In this document: one piece after another, positions 26,318 to 35,515 of the stretch
Layout of the letters: the number at the start of each line of letters is the position of its first letter
How positions within the stretch are numbered: position 1 is the stretch's first letter
Origin: Fibrobacter succinogenes
Lineage (GTDB): Bacteria; Fibrobacterota; Fibrobacteria; Fibrobacterales; Fibrobacteraceae
DNA: 64,000 nucleotides
Reading direction: 5' to 3'
Assembly (NCBI GenBank): GCA_902800345.1
Contig: CADCDO010000038.1
Coordinates: 23,834-87,833, forward strand
The notes under the pieces: generated by a model
The model's input: the letters and a program-made list of their open reading frames with translations, nothing else
The model's database searches: none
What the model was told of the DNA's origin: nothing
Made by a program: the position numbers and the translations under genes

Positions 26318-26562
26318 TTAAGCTTCTTCTTCGGCCTTAACGGGCACAGCTTTACGAGTTTTGCGCTTTGCAGAGGTGATGTTAGCACCGCCACCATAGC
26401 GCTTGTTGAAGCTGTCGATACGGCCAGCCGTATCCACGCGATGCTGCTTGCCCGTCCAGAACGGATGGGTATCAGCCGTAATTTCCAAGGAATGTATTCT
26501 TTACCCGTATTCGCATCGACGAACACGACCGGTTGATAATTAGGGTGGATACCTTCTTTCAT
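26318..26562 (-). CDS. rpmE: Ribosomal protein L31 (type B), apparent frameshift
   Basis: The start [20 protein letters not shown] at 26562 is typical of L31. The frame then shifts; adding one base to the AA at 26487-26488 (plus strand) restores [19 protein letters not shown], continuing through a [10 protein letters not shown] segment to [11 protein letters not shown] and a TAA at 26318. The corrected length is about 81 aa, normal for type B L31 with a short acidic tail. A true frameshift would remove most of a ribosomal protein, so a homopolymer sequencing error is the simplest explanation. No second rpmE is in the window. Confidence 0.85.
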
Positions 26563-26660
26563 TATAAAACTTCCTGTGAAGTAAAAATGTTTGGAGCCTA
26601 AATTTAGTTGATTTTTGTGATTTTGGCAAGTTGCAGCGGCTTTTTTAGTATTTTTATAGC

Positions 26661-27251
26661 ATGAAATTTTTATTGTTGCTCTGCACCCTGCTTTTACTCG
26701 CCTGCGAAAAAGACCACCCCGTCATTAAAATCATCGAAGTCAACAAGCGTATGGTTCTCGAGGAGTGGCCCGACAGCAACTACATCGCCTCGCTGGATTC
26801 CATCTTGGCGCTAGAACCGGTCAAGAAAGGCAAAGATTCCGTCGATGTCAACCTCACCATGAATGCGTTCAAGGCGCCGGTCTTTAAACTGCCGCAATCC
26901 GTCACCGGGAAACCCAACGGATCCAAGAACGCATCGACAAAGCCGAAAAACGACAGGGCCGCCGCAAAGCACACGCAAGAAACCAAGCCCGACCATTCTG
27001 CCGAAAATTTCGTTGCCAAATTCTCGAACGCGCTCTCGGCACTCCAGTCCGACCCCTCGAACAAGAGCCTTTACAAAACTGTCACGGCAAACGACGGAGA
27101 AGACCTGTTCAAATTGCTCCGCAGGACTTACGGTGCAGGAACGCAGAACCTCCCCCGCTTTTACGTGCTCTCCTCCCTGCAGTCCGTCAACCCAGGTGTG
27201 TCGTTGGAACATCTGAACGCGGGCGATAAGGTGAGAGTTCCGAGATTATAG
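26661..27251 (+). CDS. Small lipoprotein with C-terminal LysM-like region
   Basis: 196 aa. Signal and lipobox LLLLCTLLLLACEKD. The middle is charged and low complexity (KPNGSKNASTKPKND). The final 60 residues (TVTANDGEDLFKLLRRTYG, LPRFYVLSSLQSVNPG, LNAGDKVRVPRL) have the spacing of a LysM peptidoglycan-binding repeat. It is likely an envelope lipoprotein contacting the cell wall. It is divergent from rpmE. The domain call is by eye and moderate. Confidence 0.65.
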   Translation: MKFLLLLCTLLLLACEKDHPVIKIIEVNKRMVLEEWPDSNYIASLDSILALEPVKKGKDSVDVNLTMNAFKAPVFKLPQSVTGKPNGSKNASTKPKNDRAAAKHTQETKPDHSAENFVAKFSNALSALQSDPSNKSLYKTVTANDGEDLFKLLRRTYGAGTQNLPRFYVLSSLQSVNPGVSLEHLNAGDKVRVPRL

Positions 27252-27377
27252 ACCAACCCTCAAAAAAGGTGTAGTTCGTTTAGTGCAAATTGTGAAATAA
27301 TTTGCTCAGATTTTTTTTATTTAACATTTAACGCCTCATTTTCGATAGTATATTAAAAAAAGAAAAAGGAGGACTAA

Positions 27378-28448
27378 ATGGTGAAGAAGTTTTTATTTGC
27401 GGGTGCGCTCGCCTGCATGCTCTTGTCTTGCGGAGAATCCGATTCGTCGCAATCACCGGATGTGCCGCCCCTCGGTGAAACATCTTCAAGTTCTTCGTCA
27501 GAGGGCGCAGCACCACAGGAATTTCTTGCAAGTTCTTCTTCTGGAAATATGGTATCGCCAATACCCGTGATGGACACGTTGCCCTTTGATACCACAGGAA
27601 TTAAACCTCAGGTTCTGATTTATAGGATTGTTCCAGACGGAGTCCCTGCAGAAACGCGAGCACAAAATCCTGAGATGTGGGGTCAACGTATCTCTGTTAC
27701 AGACGGCGTTGGCGTTGGATATTGCACTTCACAGAAGACCTATGAGTCGGGCAAAATCGCGGTGACGTATAAGAGGGGATATCCGTACGAATTTGACTAT
27801 TTTCTTCTTGAGCAGGGAGACTCGCTCATGTTTGCAAATGTCCTAGTTTGTGATGAATATCCTCTTTGGCGCACATGCCGAGGCGACGGCACCTATTCAA
27901 AAAAAATCATGGTCGGAAACGAGACCTTCTTTTATGTTAAATACGAATGGCCGACCGCCCAGTGGAACGAATGGGAGGCCGAGCTGATTCAGCTAAAGGA
28001 TTCGACAATTACAATCTGGAAAAAGAAAAACCCGTCCTATGTTGAAATGATTCTAGATACGGTAGCCGCGATTCCAACGAGGGGTTGGAAGAAAAGCGAA
28101 TTTGAAGGGGATTCTCTAGTAACATTTGTCGGTGAACTGAATGAATTCAGAAGGATAGATACCATTTTCATCGAAAAGTACAATTTGAAAATTACCGACG
28201 AAGGTTCAACCTGGATTTTTGAAAACGAAACCTGCAGCAGTTATGGCTACAAGAAAGACACGACCAAAACGATGCGGGAACAATGCAAGGACGAGGAAGA
28301 TTTCCGCAACAGTTTTGTTGACTGCACCGCCAAAAACATGAAGACTCCCGAAGGCGTTTATCCTAGATTGTGCCGTCCTTTCAAAATTGAACACAGCTCC
28401 GTTTGGTGCATCTTGGACGGAGATTACGTTCCACCTGAAAACCGCTAG
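27378..28448 (+). CDS. Lipoprotein, unknown function
   Basis: 356 aa. Signal and lipobox ACMLLSCGES, a serine-rich stretch at about residues 35-60 (GETSSSSSSEGAAPQE), then a domain with several Cys and Trp (YCTSQKTYESGKIAVTYK, YPLWRTCRGDGTYSKK). No known motif is recognised. A strong ribosome site (AAAGGAGGAC) precedes the ATG. Its end overlaps the convergent Omp85-like gene by 4 nt. Confidence 0.65.
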   Translation: MVKKFLFAGALACMLLSCGESDSSQSPDVPPLGETSSSSSSEGAAPQEFLASSSSGNMVSPIPVMDTLPFDTTGIKPQVLIYRIVPDGVPAETRAQNPEMWGQRISVTDGVGVGYCTSQKTYESGKIAVTYKRGYPYEFDYFLLEQGDSLMFANVLVCDEYPLWRTCRGDGTYSKKIMVGNETFFYVKYEWPTAQWNEWEAELIQLKDSTITIWKKKNPSYVEMILDTVAAIPTRGWKKSEFEGDSLVTFVGELNEFRRIDTIFIEKYNLKITDEGSTWIFENETCSSYGYKKDTTKTMREQCKDEEDFRNSFVDCTAKNMKTPEGVYPRLCRPFKIEHSSVWCILDGDYVPPENR

Positions 28449-29740
28449 AACAGCGTTTTTGCGCCAAAGCCGAGCACGCCGTCTAGATAATCGCAACCGT
28501 TGCGGAGTGCGTAGTAAATGCTAAAGCTCCACGACTTGCGGTACTGCGTAAATCCAAGGCCGTAATCATGTTCGCGCGCCCATCCGTGGAACGGCGCCAT
28601 CCGGCGATAAAGTCCCGGCTGGTAGAACAACTCGATCGACAAGTCATAGCCGTCTTGCCATAGCAGGGCCGCCTGCGAAAAGCCGTACGCCCGCGTCCGC
28701 GTAAAGCCGTACATCATCCCCTTGAACGAATTCATTCCGCCTAGCGCAAACATGTCCTCGCGCGCAAAAGAACCTCCCGACGGGAGCATCGTTCCTGCCG
28801 CAGCCGAATAACGCACAATCCAGTTTTTCCATAGCGGGACGTAATGCACAAACGAAGATTCAAGACGCAAGTAGCTGTCCAGCGAATCCGGACGGTCCAT
28901 CATCCACGCAAGCGAGATGTCCAAAGACGTACCGCTCCGGGGCAACACGCTACGGTCAAACGACACATACGAAAGTTCAAACGTCGAGCTTTTTTCGTCG
29001 TTACCAATTCCCACGAATACAGAAACATCGAAGTTAAAACCAACGTTCCGCGACACGCCCAGTTCCAGACGAGAATTGCGCGATAGCGAATCGTCCTCGA
29101 AGAACCCGCGAACGACCACATCCCATGAAGTCCCGAAGATAAACCTTTCGCGGTAGAGGCCTTCCAAACGGCGGGAATCCTTTTGCGAATAACCTTCCAA
29201 CAGCAAATCACGGCCCGTTCCCAAGATGTTGTACAAGGCCAGCTCGATTTTACCTTCCCAGACATTTTCGTCACTCGAATACGTGAGGAAACCTTCGGCC
29301 GCCGAAATCGACGCGGCCCGCATGGAATACGCCGGGATAACGCGGTTACGCACCGGATCACGGAACAGGCGCACATTCGACGTCTGTTCGTAATAGCCCA
29401 GCCGAGAAAGCCTGCGCTCCGAACGTTCCAAGTCCGAAAGTGAAACCGCACCGCCAATTTCAAGCCCGGTCAAATATCTAAAGACTTCGATGTCCGTCGC
29501 TCCGGAGTCTAGATTTTCGGGTTCGGCCCAGACCCAACCATTTCCGCGTTCAACCTCGCAACGAGTCCCGCCCGCGCTATCCGCAACGACACGCAGCTTT
29601 GCTCCCAGGAATCCATGGTCTTCATAATAACGGACCAATTTTTTCTGTGCGTCGCTGCATGCAGAAGCCTCGCCCCATACAAAACCGAGGGCGACAACTG
29701 CCAGAATGCAGGACAAAGTATTTCGCAACCGCCACATCAT
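28445..29740 (-). CDS. Omp85/BamA-TamA-like outer-membrane protein
   Basis: About 431 aa from the MMWRLRNT start at 29740; a longer reading (to 29803) would run into the upstream gene. A signal peptide (LAVVALGFVWGEASA) is followed by a POTRA-like stretch (LTGLEIGGAVSLSDLERSE, RLSRLGYYEQTSNVRL). The C-terminal barrel contains GGMNSFKGMMYGFTRTRAYG, similar to the conserved GGxxSxRGY-type motif of Omp85 strand 11-12 loops, and ends in a Phe (GFGAKTLF). It has only one or so POTRA, shorter than BamA (about 800 aa). Its start abuts the stop of the large barrel-like protein (1-nt gap), indicating co-translation. Likely outer-membrane insertion or secretion. Confidence 0.75.
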   Translation of the reverse strand: MMWRLRNTLSCILAVVALGFVWGEASACSDAQKKLVRYYEDHGFLGAKLRVVADSAGGTRCEVERGNGWVWAEPENLDSGATDIEVFRYLTGLEIGGAVSLSDLERSERRLSRLGYYEQTSNVRLFRDPVRNRVIPAYSMRAASISAAEGFLTYSSDENVWEGKIELALYNILGTGRDLLLEGYSQKDSRRLEGLYRERFIFGTSWDVVVRGFFEDDSLSRNSRLELGVSRNVGFNFDVSVFVGIGNDEKSSTFELSYVSFDRSVLPRSGTSLDISLAWMMDRPDSLDSYLRLESSFVHYVPLWKNWIVRYSAAAGTMLPSGGSFAREDMFALGGMNSFKGMMYGFTRTRAYGFSQAALLWQDGYDLSIELFYQPGLYRRMAPFHGWAREHDYGLGFTQYRKSWSFSIYYALRNGCDYLDGVLGFGAKTLF

Positions 29741-29741
29741 A

Positions 29742-32684
29742 TCAAAAATACGCCTTCGCCTCGCTCGCCAATTTTTGGAACACGTTCTCTTCGGCATCGC
29801 CAAAACGCAAAATATACCGGAGCGAAAGCGACAAGAAACGGTTCACCTCTACCGACAGCATCGTTTCGAGCCTGTACGTCACGCCATCGCCAAAACCAGA
29901 CATCATCTGGTACGGAATCGAACCGTTGCGTTTATTCATTTGTATGGACGAAAACGAGACATGCCCATCGACAGATCCCTCTTTTTCGTAAGCAAGCCGG
30001 AGGCCTTCTTCCCAGAGGTACGCCCCAAAAGTCGCGTCCATGTCATCTTCGCCAGAGCCTTCCCTATAGCGGACGGAGGGTTCCAAGCGGAAACCGGCGG
30101 GCAACTTCCAAGAATACCTTCCCGTAATTTCCCAAATGTTCCAATCCAATTTTTGCAATGCCGTCAAATGGGCTTTTTCAAAAAGATTTTCAAGGCCAAC
30201 GTAATGTTCTTCGTTTATCTTGAACCCCGCCGTAAGTTTATGGTCAAAGATGTCTTGATAATAACCGATCGAAGACATTTTCTTTTCGTAGTTTGCACTC
30301 GGATTGTACTCCGCCGAAAATCCTGAAGGATGTTCCCAGGCAATGTCGGCCTCCCACGAGACGGTCCCCGCCGTCACACCCCGCAGCGCAGATGGCAAAA
30401 CTGGAGGGAAATAGACCTTTTTTCCCGTCGTATCTTCTGCTTCGGAATGGCAAGAAGCGCGAAGCGTTATATCGCGCAATATTCCCTGAGCAACTCCCAA
30501 CGACTTTCCCGGATTCCATTCCACGGCGGCATCAATCATCGCATTCGACGAAAGCACTGCCCCCACGGAATCGTTACGGCCCATGCCTTCATAGACAAAG
30601 TCACCATTATCGACGCCCTCGATAAACGCACCGGTCAAGCTGTCGTAGCGAACGTCACCCGTCCCTTTTGCAACGGCCTTGTAAATGGCCGTGTAAGTCT
30701 GCTCCGATGTCATCCCGAAACGGTATGCGACGGAACCCTGCACGCCCATGTTCTCTTCGCCAAAATTCATCGTCATGTCGCCCACCCACGAATCCGAAGC
30801 GCCTAACGAATCCGTCACCGCATGCGAATACTGCAACAAGTGCGTCAGGTTGAATTTCTGGAAGTTCGCTTCCGCCGTTTGCGTCCACGTCACGAGATTC
30901 ACGGAATCGCGCCAGCCTTCGTCACGGTCTTGCCGGCGTTCCGGACCTTCACGCCCATCCGCGCGCCCCGTCATGTCGTGTTTGCGTACCGTGAGCGTCC
31001 CGAGAGCTTCCTTGACGTTCCACAAGTCATCGTTCAAAGTCGCGCCGACAGCCGTTTTGGCGTAACCACGCTCCGACTTTTTTCCCAGCGAATCCGTCAC
31101 GGAATAACGCACGTCGCCACTGCCGAACGGCCTGAAAAAGCCCCGCAGGAACTCCGACGAGAACGTTCCCTGATAACGTTTCTGATCCACTTCCTGCGAA
31201 CTTGAAACATACGACGCCGTAAATTCACTCGCCGCATCCAAGCTACGATGCACAAGCGAGAGTTTGGAACGGGACGAATTCCATCGTTCATCATCACCTC
31301 GGCGGTATCCCCACTGCGCCGTACCAAACCAGTCCTTGCCCAAGCGGATGCGGAGCGAAAGTTCGTCATGCCGCAGGCTCCCCTTCAAAAGCGCACTGTC
31401 CAAGTCCCATTCATTGCGCAATGCGTAAGCATTCCAGTCCCTCTCGCTCCCGCTAAATTCCGAAATGCCAAAACCGTTTTGAACAAAATTTCCATAAACG
31501 GAAAATGCCACGGGAAAGGCTTTCAGGTTCTGCGTCGAATCCGTCGTCGCGAACCATCTAAACGCACGACCGCTCGGACCGTCCACTTTATCCGAAACCG
31601 TATTCGAGTCCATGCGGCCAAGCCCGAATTCCACATCCGCAAAGAAGCGATGTTCCGCCTGCAAGCGCAGACGCGCCCCCAAGCGCTCGGACATTTTCGG
31701 GCGATGCAACGGCTGGGACGATGAACCCGTCAGGTCTCCGCCCCGGTCTTTTTTCAGCAGTTCGTAATCCGCGCTGTCCAGCGAACTCTTGCGCATACGC
31801 TCGACATCGTTTTCCAAATGGAACCCGGATACGTCCAAGAACACGTTTTCAAGGCGCAAACTTCCTCGGAAAGCATACATCGTATAAATATCGTCATCCG
31901 CGTAAGCATCGTATTCCACGAAAATTTCGTCTTCGGCATCGGGGATGATTCCGTTCTTGAAATCCAGAAGGCCGCCGGCGTAGTTCACCTCGTAATCCCG
32001 TTCACGCACAAGTTTATTGCCATTCAGCCAGACACGTTCGGAATTCGGCACCACCGAAATGAATCCGCCCGATCCGTCCAAATGATATCCCTCGCGCTGC
32101 CCCTGCACACCGCTAAAAGAGCGCGAGTAACGCGAGACCTCGTCTGTACCCCAGGCCCCGCTCACCTCTGAGCCCCGATAACGTAACGTCGCCATCGCCC
32201 CCAGCGTCGAACGGCTAAACGACGTAAGCCCCATGGAATTGTCGTCCCACGTAAAGTCGCCCAGATGAAGCATCGCATACGGAGACTCCACCCTAAAATA
32301 AATCTGGTCGACATCCTGGAGCGTCGCTGTCGTCTGGTCCCCCGCTTTGCGATCGACATCAGACAAAAGAGCGTCAATATAAACGCTGTCCGCAAGCCGC
32401 CCCTGAATCGAGAGACGCAGTTCCTGATCCACCTGCGTGCCGCCATCGCCCACCGTGACCTGCATCGTCTTGTAGCCATGAGTCTCAATTTCAGCGCGAG
32501 ACGAATCCACCCCCGAACGCATTGCCGAAGTCCCGACCAAACCAGCCGAATCTCCGGCAACATTTTCGCCAAGCGATGCCGCATTTTTTTCGAGAATAGA
32601 CGAATCCCAGACGGGCAGCGAATCAACATCCAACGCAAAGGCTAGACTGGCAAGCAGCAGGCCCAAACAAGGAATTGACCGCAT
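29742..32684 (-). CDS. Large outer-membrane protein, likely beta-barrel
   Basis: 980 aa. Signal MRSIPCLGLLLASLAFA. The sequence alternates short polar and aromatic strands throughout, typical of a large barrel, and ends in Phe (SEAKAYF). Near residue 215-260 there is VWLNGNKLVRERDYEVNYAG, then LLDFKNGIIP and EIFVEYDAY. This is a small beta module that recalls segments repeated in SprA-type and related gliding/secretion proteins; I state it as resemblance only. The gene is the fourth of a five-gene minus-strand operon behind an MglA-like GTPase, with 7 nt to the gene before and 1 nt to the gene after. Confidence 0.65.
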   Translation of the reverse strand: MRSIPCLGLLLASLAFALDVDSLPVWDSSILEKNAASLGENVAGDSAGLVGTSAMRSGVDSSRAEIETHGYKTMQVTVGDGGTQVDQELRLSIQGRLADSVYIDALLSDVDRKAGDQTTATLQDVDQIYFRVESPYAMLHLGDFTWDDNSMGLTSFSRSTLGAMATLRYRGSEVSGAWGTDEVSRYSRSFSGVQGQREGYHLDGSGGFISVVPNSERVWLNGNKLVRERDYEVNYAGGLLDFKNGIIPDAEDEIFVEYDAYADDDIYTMYAFRGSLRLENVFLDVSGFHLENDVERMRKSSLDSADYELLKKDRGGDLTGSSSQPLHRPKMSERLGARLRLQAEHRFFADVEFGLGRMDSNTVSDKVDGPSGRAFRWFATTDSTQNLKAFPVAFSVYGNFVQNGFGISEFSGSERDWNAYALRNEWDLDSALLKGSLRHDELSLRIRLGKDWFGTAQWGYRRGDDERWNSSRSKLSLVHRSLDAASEFTASYVSSSQEVDQKRYQGTFSSEFLRGFFRPFGSGDVRYSVTDSLGKKSERGYAKTAVGATLNDDLWNVKEALGTLTVRKHDMTGRADGREGPERRQDRDEGWRDSVNLVTWTQTAEANFQKFNLTHLLQYSHAVTDSLGASDSWVGDMTMNFGEENMGVQGSVAYRFGMTSEQTYTAIYKAVAKGTGDVRYDSLTGAFIEGVDNGDFVYEGMGRNDSVGAVLSSNAMIDAAVEWNPGKSLGVAQGILRDITLRASCHSEAEDTTGKKVYFPPVLPSALRGVTAGTVSWEADIAWEHPSGFSAEYNPSANYEKKMSSIGYYQDIFDHKLTAGFKINEEHYVGLENLFEKAHLTALQKLDWNIWEITGRYSWKLPAGFRLEPSVRYREGSGEDDMDATFGAYLWEEGLRLAYEKEGSVDGHVSFSSIQMNKRNGSIPYQMMSGFGDGVTYRLETMLSVEVNRFLSLSLRYILRFGDAEENVFQKLASEAKAYF

Positions 32685-32690
32685 ATAGAA

Positions 32691-33158
32691 CTACCGGGAA
32701 GGCGCCACCACGCGGAACTGCCTGGTCGCAAGCAACTTCTTTCCAGAGACCAAATCGACGCTCCACTCCCCAAGTTCCACCAAGTCCGAAGCAAGCATGG
32801 AACTGCAAACGCCCCCGACAAGATTACAGGGTTCCACCAGGATAGTATCAATGCCCAGGAACCAGATATGGACAAGCGTATCTTCTTGAAACCGCGCCGA
32901 ATTCGAAATGGTCGAAAAGACATAAAGCCTTGAATTTTCCTCGAACACGCTATCGGAGCCAAACGGTTCGCCGTTCACGATATGGCGGCAGACGACGCTA
33001 CTCGCGGGAGATTGTTCTACATCGGAACTGTCGTTGAAGTTTACGCTGTCATCGGAAAAAAAGACTACAAAACGGTGCACAAAAAAAGTAAGGAAGACGA
33101 CAATCGCAAAGACGGTCGTCTTCCTCAAATTTCTAAGTGGCGGTAGCCTGCCTGCCAC
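32691..33158 (-). CDS. DUF2914 protein, single membrane anchor
   Basis: 155 aa. The GTG start at 33158 is chosen because AGGAGG lies just upstream. Residues 14-35 (TVFAIVVFLTFFVHRFVVFF) form one membrane segment. The soluble part carries the DUF2914 pattern: CRHIVNGEPFGSDSVFEENS, LYVFSTISNSARFQEDTLVH, HIWFLGIDTI, LGEWSVDLVSGKKLLATRQF. This domain is a beta-sandwich of unknown role in envelope proteins. It lies between the Roadblock gene (8-nt gap) and the barrel-like gene (6-nt gap). Confidence 0.75.
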   Translation of the reverse strand: MAGRLPPLRNLRKTTVFAIVVFLTFFVHRFVVFFSDDSVNFNDSSDVEQSPASSVVCRHIVNGEPFGSDSVFEENSRLYVFSTISNSARFQEDTLVHIWFLGIDTILVEPCNLVGGVCSSMLASDLVELGEWSVDLVSGKKLLATRQFRVVAPSR

Positions 33159-33166
33159 GGGACCTC

Positions 33167-33592
33167 CTACCGGACAAGACTGCTCGTATTTTGCGTAAAT
33201 GCAGGGACGGCATCTTCCAACTTTTCAACCAGCAAGCGGTTAAAGTCTTCGATGCGGTTCGGAAGCCGTCCGGCGTTAAAAACCTGCACAAGCAGCAGGG
33301 ACTGATCGACAGGAGATATATAGACAGAACGATTTTCGCCCGTAAACGAGACGGACTGGAATTTTTCGCCACCCAGCATGACCCCGATTTGGCGGGACGA
33401 ATCGAATGCGGCAATACTCAAGACCGCAAGAGGTGTCGCGTCCAAATCAGAACCCAGGGAACCGACTTCTGCAATGATGGTCCCATCGCGATGGCAAAGA
33501 ACAACATATTCGCACTTGACGCTTGCCTGGTAAGCAGTCATCAGGCGACGCACTTTGTTTGCATCATCTGAATAAATTGTATAATCGCTCAT
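33167..33592 (-). CDS. Roadblock/LC7 domain protein (MglB-like)
   Basis: 141 aa. Soluble alpha/beta protein with the Roadblock pattern: a helical start, CEYVVLCHRDGTIIAEVGSL, LAVLSIAAFDSSRQIGVMLG, FQSVSFTGENRSVYISPVDQ, SLLLVQVFNAG. Family knowledge: Roadblock proteins bind or activate small GTPases; MglB is the GAP of MglA. It follows the MglA-like gene directly (26-nt gap), which supports a GTPase/regulator pair acting at the cytoplasmic face. Confidence 0.8.
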   Translation of the reverse strand: MSDYTIYSDDANKVRRLMTAYQASVKCEYVVLCHRDGTIIAEVGSLGSDLDATPLAVLSIAAFDSSRQIGVMLGGEKFQSVSFTGENRSVYISPVDQSLLLVQVFNAGRLPNRIEDFNRLLVEKLEDAVPAFTQNTSSLVR

Positions 33593-33618
33593 AAATCTTA
33601 CACTAAGCCACTAACTTT

Positions 33619-34581
33619 TTAAGCGTCCTTTGGCTTGTAAGGACGTAAAACAATTTCATCATCATCCGACGAGGCCTGTTTTTCGACAACACGGCCGAAT
33701 GTTGGCATCCTAGGAACCGCCGTCGCCACGCGCGGACGCGCGAACGGAGAAGACATGGCTCCTTTCTGGAACAAGCCTGAACCAGCACCGCCGGAATTAC
33801 CCACGTTCGAGGACGGTTTGGCTGCGAACGACGGCATGCGGAACGGCGAAGTCGGCTGTTGCGGTGCAGCAGCGCCGGCATTCTGGACATTGCCCTGATC
33901 GGCACTTTCAGATGCAGACCCACCATCCTGAGCAACGGAAACTTCCTGGATACCCGTGTTGTTCGCATTTGCGGCAGCCTTGCGCAAAAAGCCCTGCTTG
34001 ACGTTAAATTTCTCGATAACGAGCATCGCGATGGTCTTAAGCGTCGTGACAACGCCCTTACCGTTATGGGCTGTCGCCGGGAAGAACTGGATTTTCTTAT
34101 CAGGATTCAGCTGTTCGTTCATCTCATCCAGAGTGAACACATTCTCCATATCGCGCTTGTTGTACTGCAGTACAAACGGAATATCGTCCAGGTTCATGCC
34201 GTAATCTTGCAAATTCTGGCGCAAATTCTGGAGACTTTCCAGATTTTCGGCCTGACGGGAACGCTGGGAATCCGCCACAAAGACAATGCCATCGACACCA
34301 CGAAGCACGAGCTTACGGGTGCTGTTGTAATAAACCTGTCCGGGAACAGTATAAAGCTGGAATCGGGTCTTAAAACCCTTAATGTCACCCAAGTTCAGGG
34401 GCAAGAAGTCAAAAAACAAGGTTCTATCACCTTCTGTAGCGAGCGACACCATGTCGGTACGCTTGTCTTGGGGCATTTTCTGATGAATCACCTGAAGATT
34501 CGTGGTTTTACCACTTAGACCAGGACCATAGTAAACGACCTTACAACTAATTTCTCTTGTAGCAAAATTAATAGACGACAT
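33619..34581 (-). CDS. MglA-like small GTPase with C-terminal extension
   Basis: 320 aa from the ATG at 34581; AAGGA is 5-6 nt upstream, and MglA proteins begin like this (MSSINFATREISCKVVYYG). Motifs: G1 GPGLSGKT (19-26), TVPGQ (78-82) in place of the usual G3, and NKRD (141-144) as G4. The GTPase fold ends near residue 195; a Pro/Ala/Gly-rich tail of about 120 residues follows, ending EIVLRPYKPKDA. MglA controls gliding polarity in Myxococcus and cell-surface functions elsewhere. It heads the five-gene operon 34581-28445. The role of the tail is unknown. Confidence 0.9.
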   Translation of the reverse strand: MSSINFATREISCKVVYYGPGLSGKTTNLQVIHQKMPQDKRTDMVSLATEGDRTLFFDFLPLNLGDIKGFKTRFQLYTVPGQVYYNSTRKLVLRGVDGIVFVADSQRSRQAENLESLQNLRQNLQDYGMNLDDIPFVLQYNKRDMENVFTLDEMNEQLNPDKKIQFFPATAHNGKGVVTTLKTIAMLVIEKFNVKQGFLRKAAANANNTGIQEVSVAQDGGSASESADQGNVQNAGAAAPQQPTSPFRMPSFAAKPSSNVGNSGGAGSGLFQKGAMSSPFARPRVATAVPRMPTFGRVVEKQASSDDDEIVLRPYKPKDA

Positions 34582-34754
34582 TATAATTCCTTGAAACCCA
34601 ATACCTAATCTAGTAAAAAAGTTCAATAAACCAAAAAAATATTTTCTCATTACGGCTTTTTTTTAGCCAAAATCACCATTTTTTTAGTTTAGCACAGAAT
34701 AACTCGCCCCAACCGCCTTTTCCTGGTAATTTTTTTTAAACATTAATTCATAAA

Positions 34755-34788
34755 CAAAAAACACCCGATACGCAATAGCATACCGGAT
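34755..34788 (-). terminator. Rho-independent terminator after rpsT
   Basis: ACCCGATACGC (34763-34773) pairs with GCATACCGGAT (34778-34788) with G-U pairs. On the minus strand GTTTTTTG follows. A second short hairpin, AAAAATCTTT-GAA-AGATTTTT, lies at about 34800-34820 just after the stop codon. Confidence 0.75.
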
Positions 34789-34822
34789 CATTTTCTGCAA
34801 AAAATCTTTGAAAGATTTTTAA

Positions 34823-35083
34823 TTAAGCAAGACCGTTGATGACCTTGGCAACCTTGGCCTTGTAGTTGGCAGCACGGTTGGCGCAGAAACCTGCACGGTG
34901 AGAAACGGCAGCCTTGTCGAGCATGCTGAAGAGTTTCGGCATTTCTTCGAGGGCAGCGGCTTTCGTAGCAGCAGTGCGGATGACCTTGAGGCTAGCACGG
35001 ATTGCGCTACGAGTGGAACGGTTCATTGCGTTGGCCTTTTCGGCCTGGAGCAAACGCTTTTTGCAAGACTTGTGTTGAGGCAC
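34823..35083 (-). CDS. rpsT: Ribosomal protein S20
   Basis: 86 aa from a GTG start at 35083 (GTGCCTCAACACAAG), preceded by CGGAGAA at good spacing. The sequence PQHKSCKKRLLQAEKANAMN is followed by an RSAIRASLKVIR segment and later AAVSHRAGFCANRAANYKAK; this is a normal S20, a helical protein bound to 16S rRNA in the 30S subunit. Family alignment excludes the longer reading frame upstream, which runs into repeats. The GTG start is noteworthy. Confidence 0.9.
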   Translation of the reverse strand: MPQHKSCKKRLLQAEKANAMNRSTRSAIRASLKVIRTAATKAAALEEMPKLFSMLDKAAVSHRAGFCANRAANYKAKVAKVINGLA

Positions 35084-35139
35084 CTTAAATTCTCCGGGTG
35101 AAAAACAGTAGGCCGTAGGAAGTAGACGGTAGACAGTTG

Positions 35140-35475
35140 GCTGAATTGTCATCCTGAGTGTAACGAAGGATTCAGTGAAGGTATGGGGTATGAGGTATGG
35201 GCTCGGCACTGCGTGCCTTTGGGGTATGAGGTTATTGTAATTAGAAATGCCCAAAGTGCAAAGCACGACCTCATACCCCTAATACCTATTACCTAACACC
35301 ATTCTCTAAGTGAGATTATCGCTTCGCTCTAATCTCAACTGCTAGGCTCGGAAAGTCTCGAAAAGCGAATGAAGCAGTCAAAAAATATTTGACGATTTCT
35401 GAGCTCAAGAGACAACGCTTTAGCGTTAAATAGGCTTGCAAGCAATCCTGCTTCACTCGCCTTACGCAGTTGTCT
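35140..35475. repeat. Mixed intergenic repeats between rpsT and the DegT gene
   Basis: The 432-bp gap 35084-35515 holds no gene. It contains TGTCATCCTGAGTGTAACGA...GGATTCAGT (35148-35177), a GAGGTATGGG/GGGGTATGAG block with GGCAC-TGC-GTGCC, TTATTGTAATTAGAAA (35232-35247), the hairpin GTGC-AAA-GCAC (35256-35266), GAGATTA...TAATCTC (35313-35336), AACGC-TTTA-GCGTT near 35420, and TCTAAGC heptamer repeats running to the next start codon. Confidence 0.6.
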
Positions 35476-35515
35476 AAGCTCTAAATTCTAAGCTCTAAGT
35501 TCTATATTTACCACC

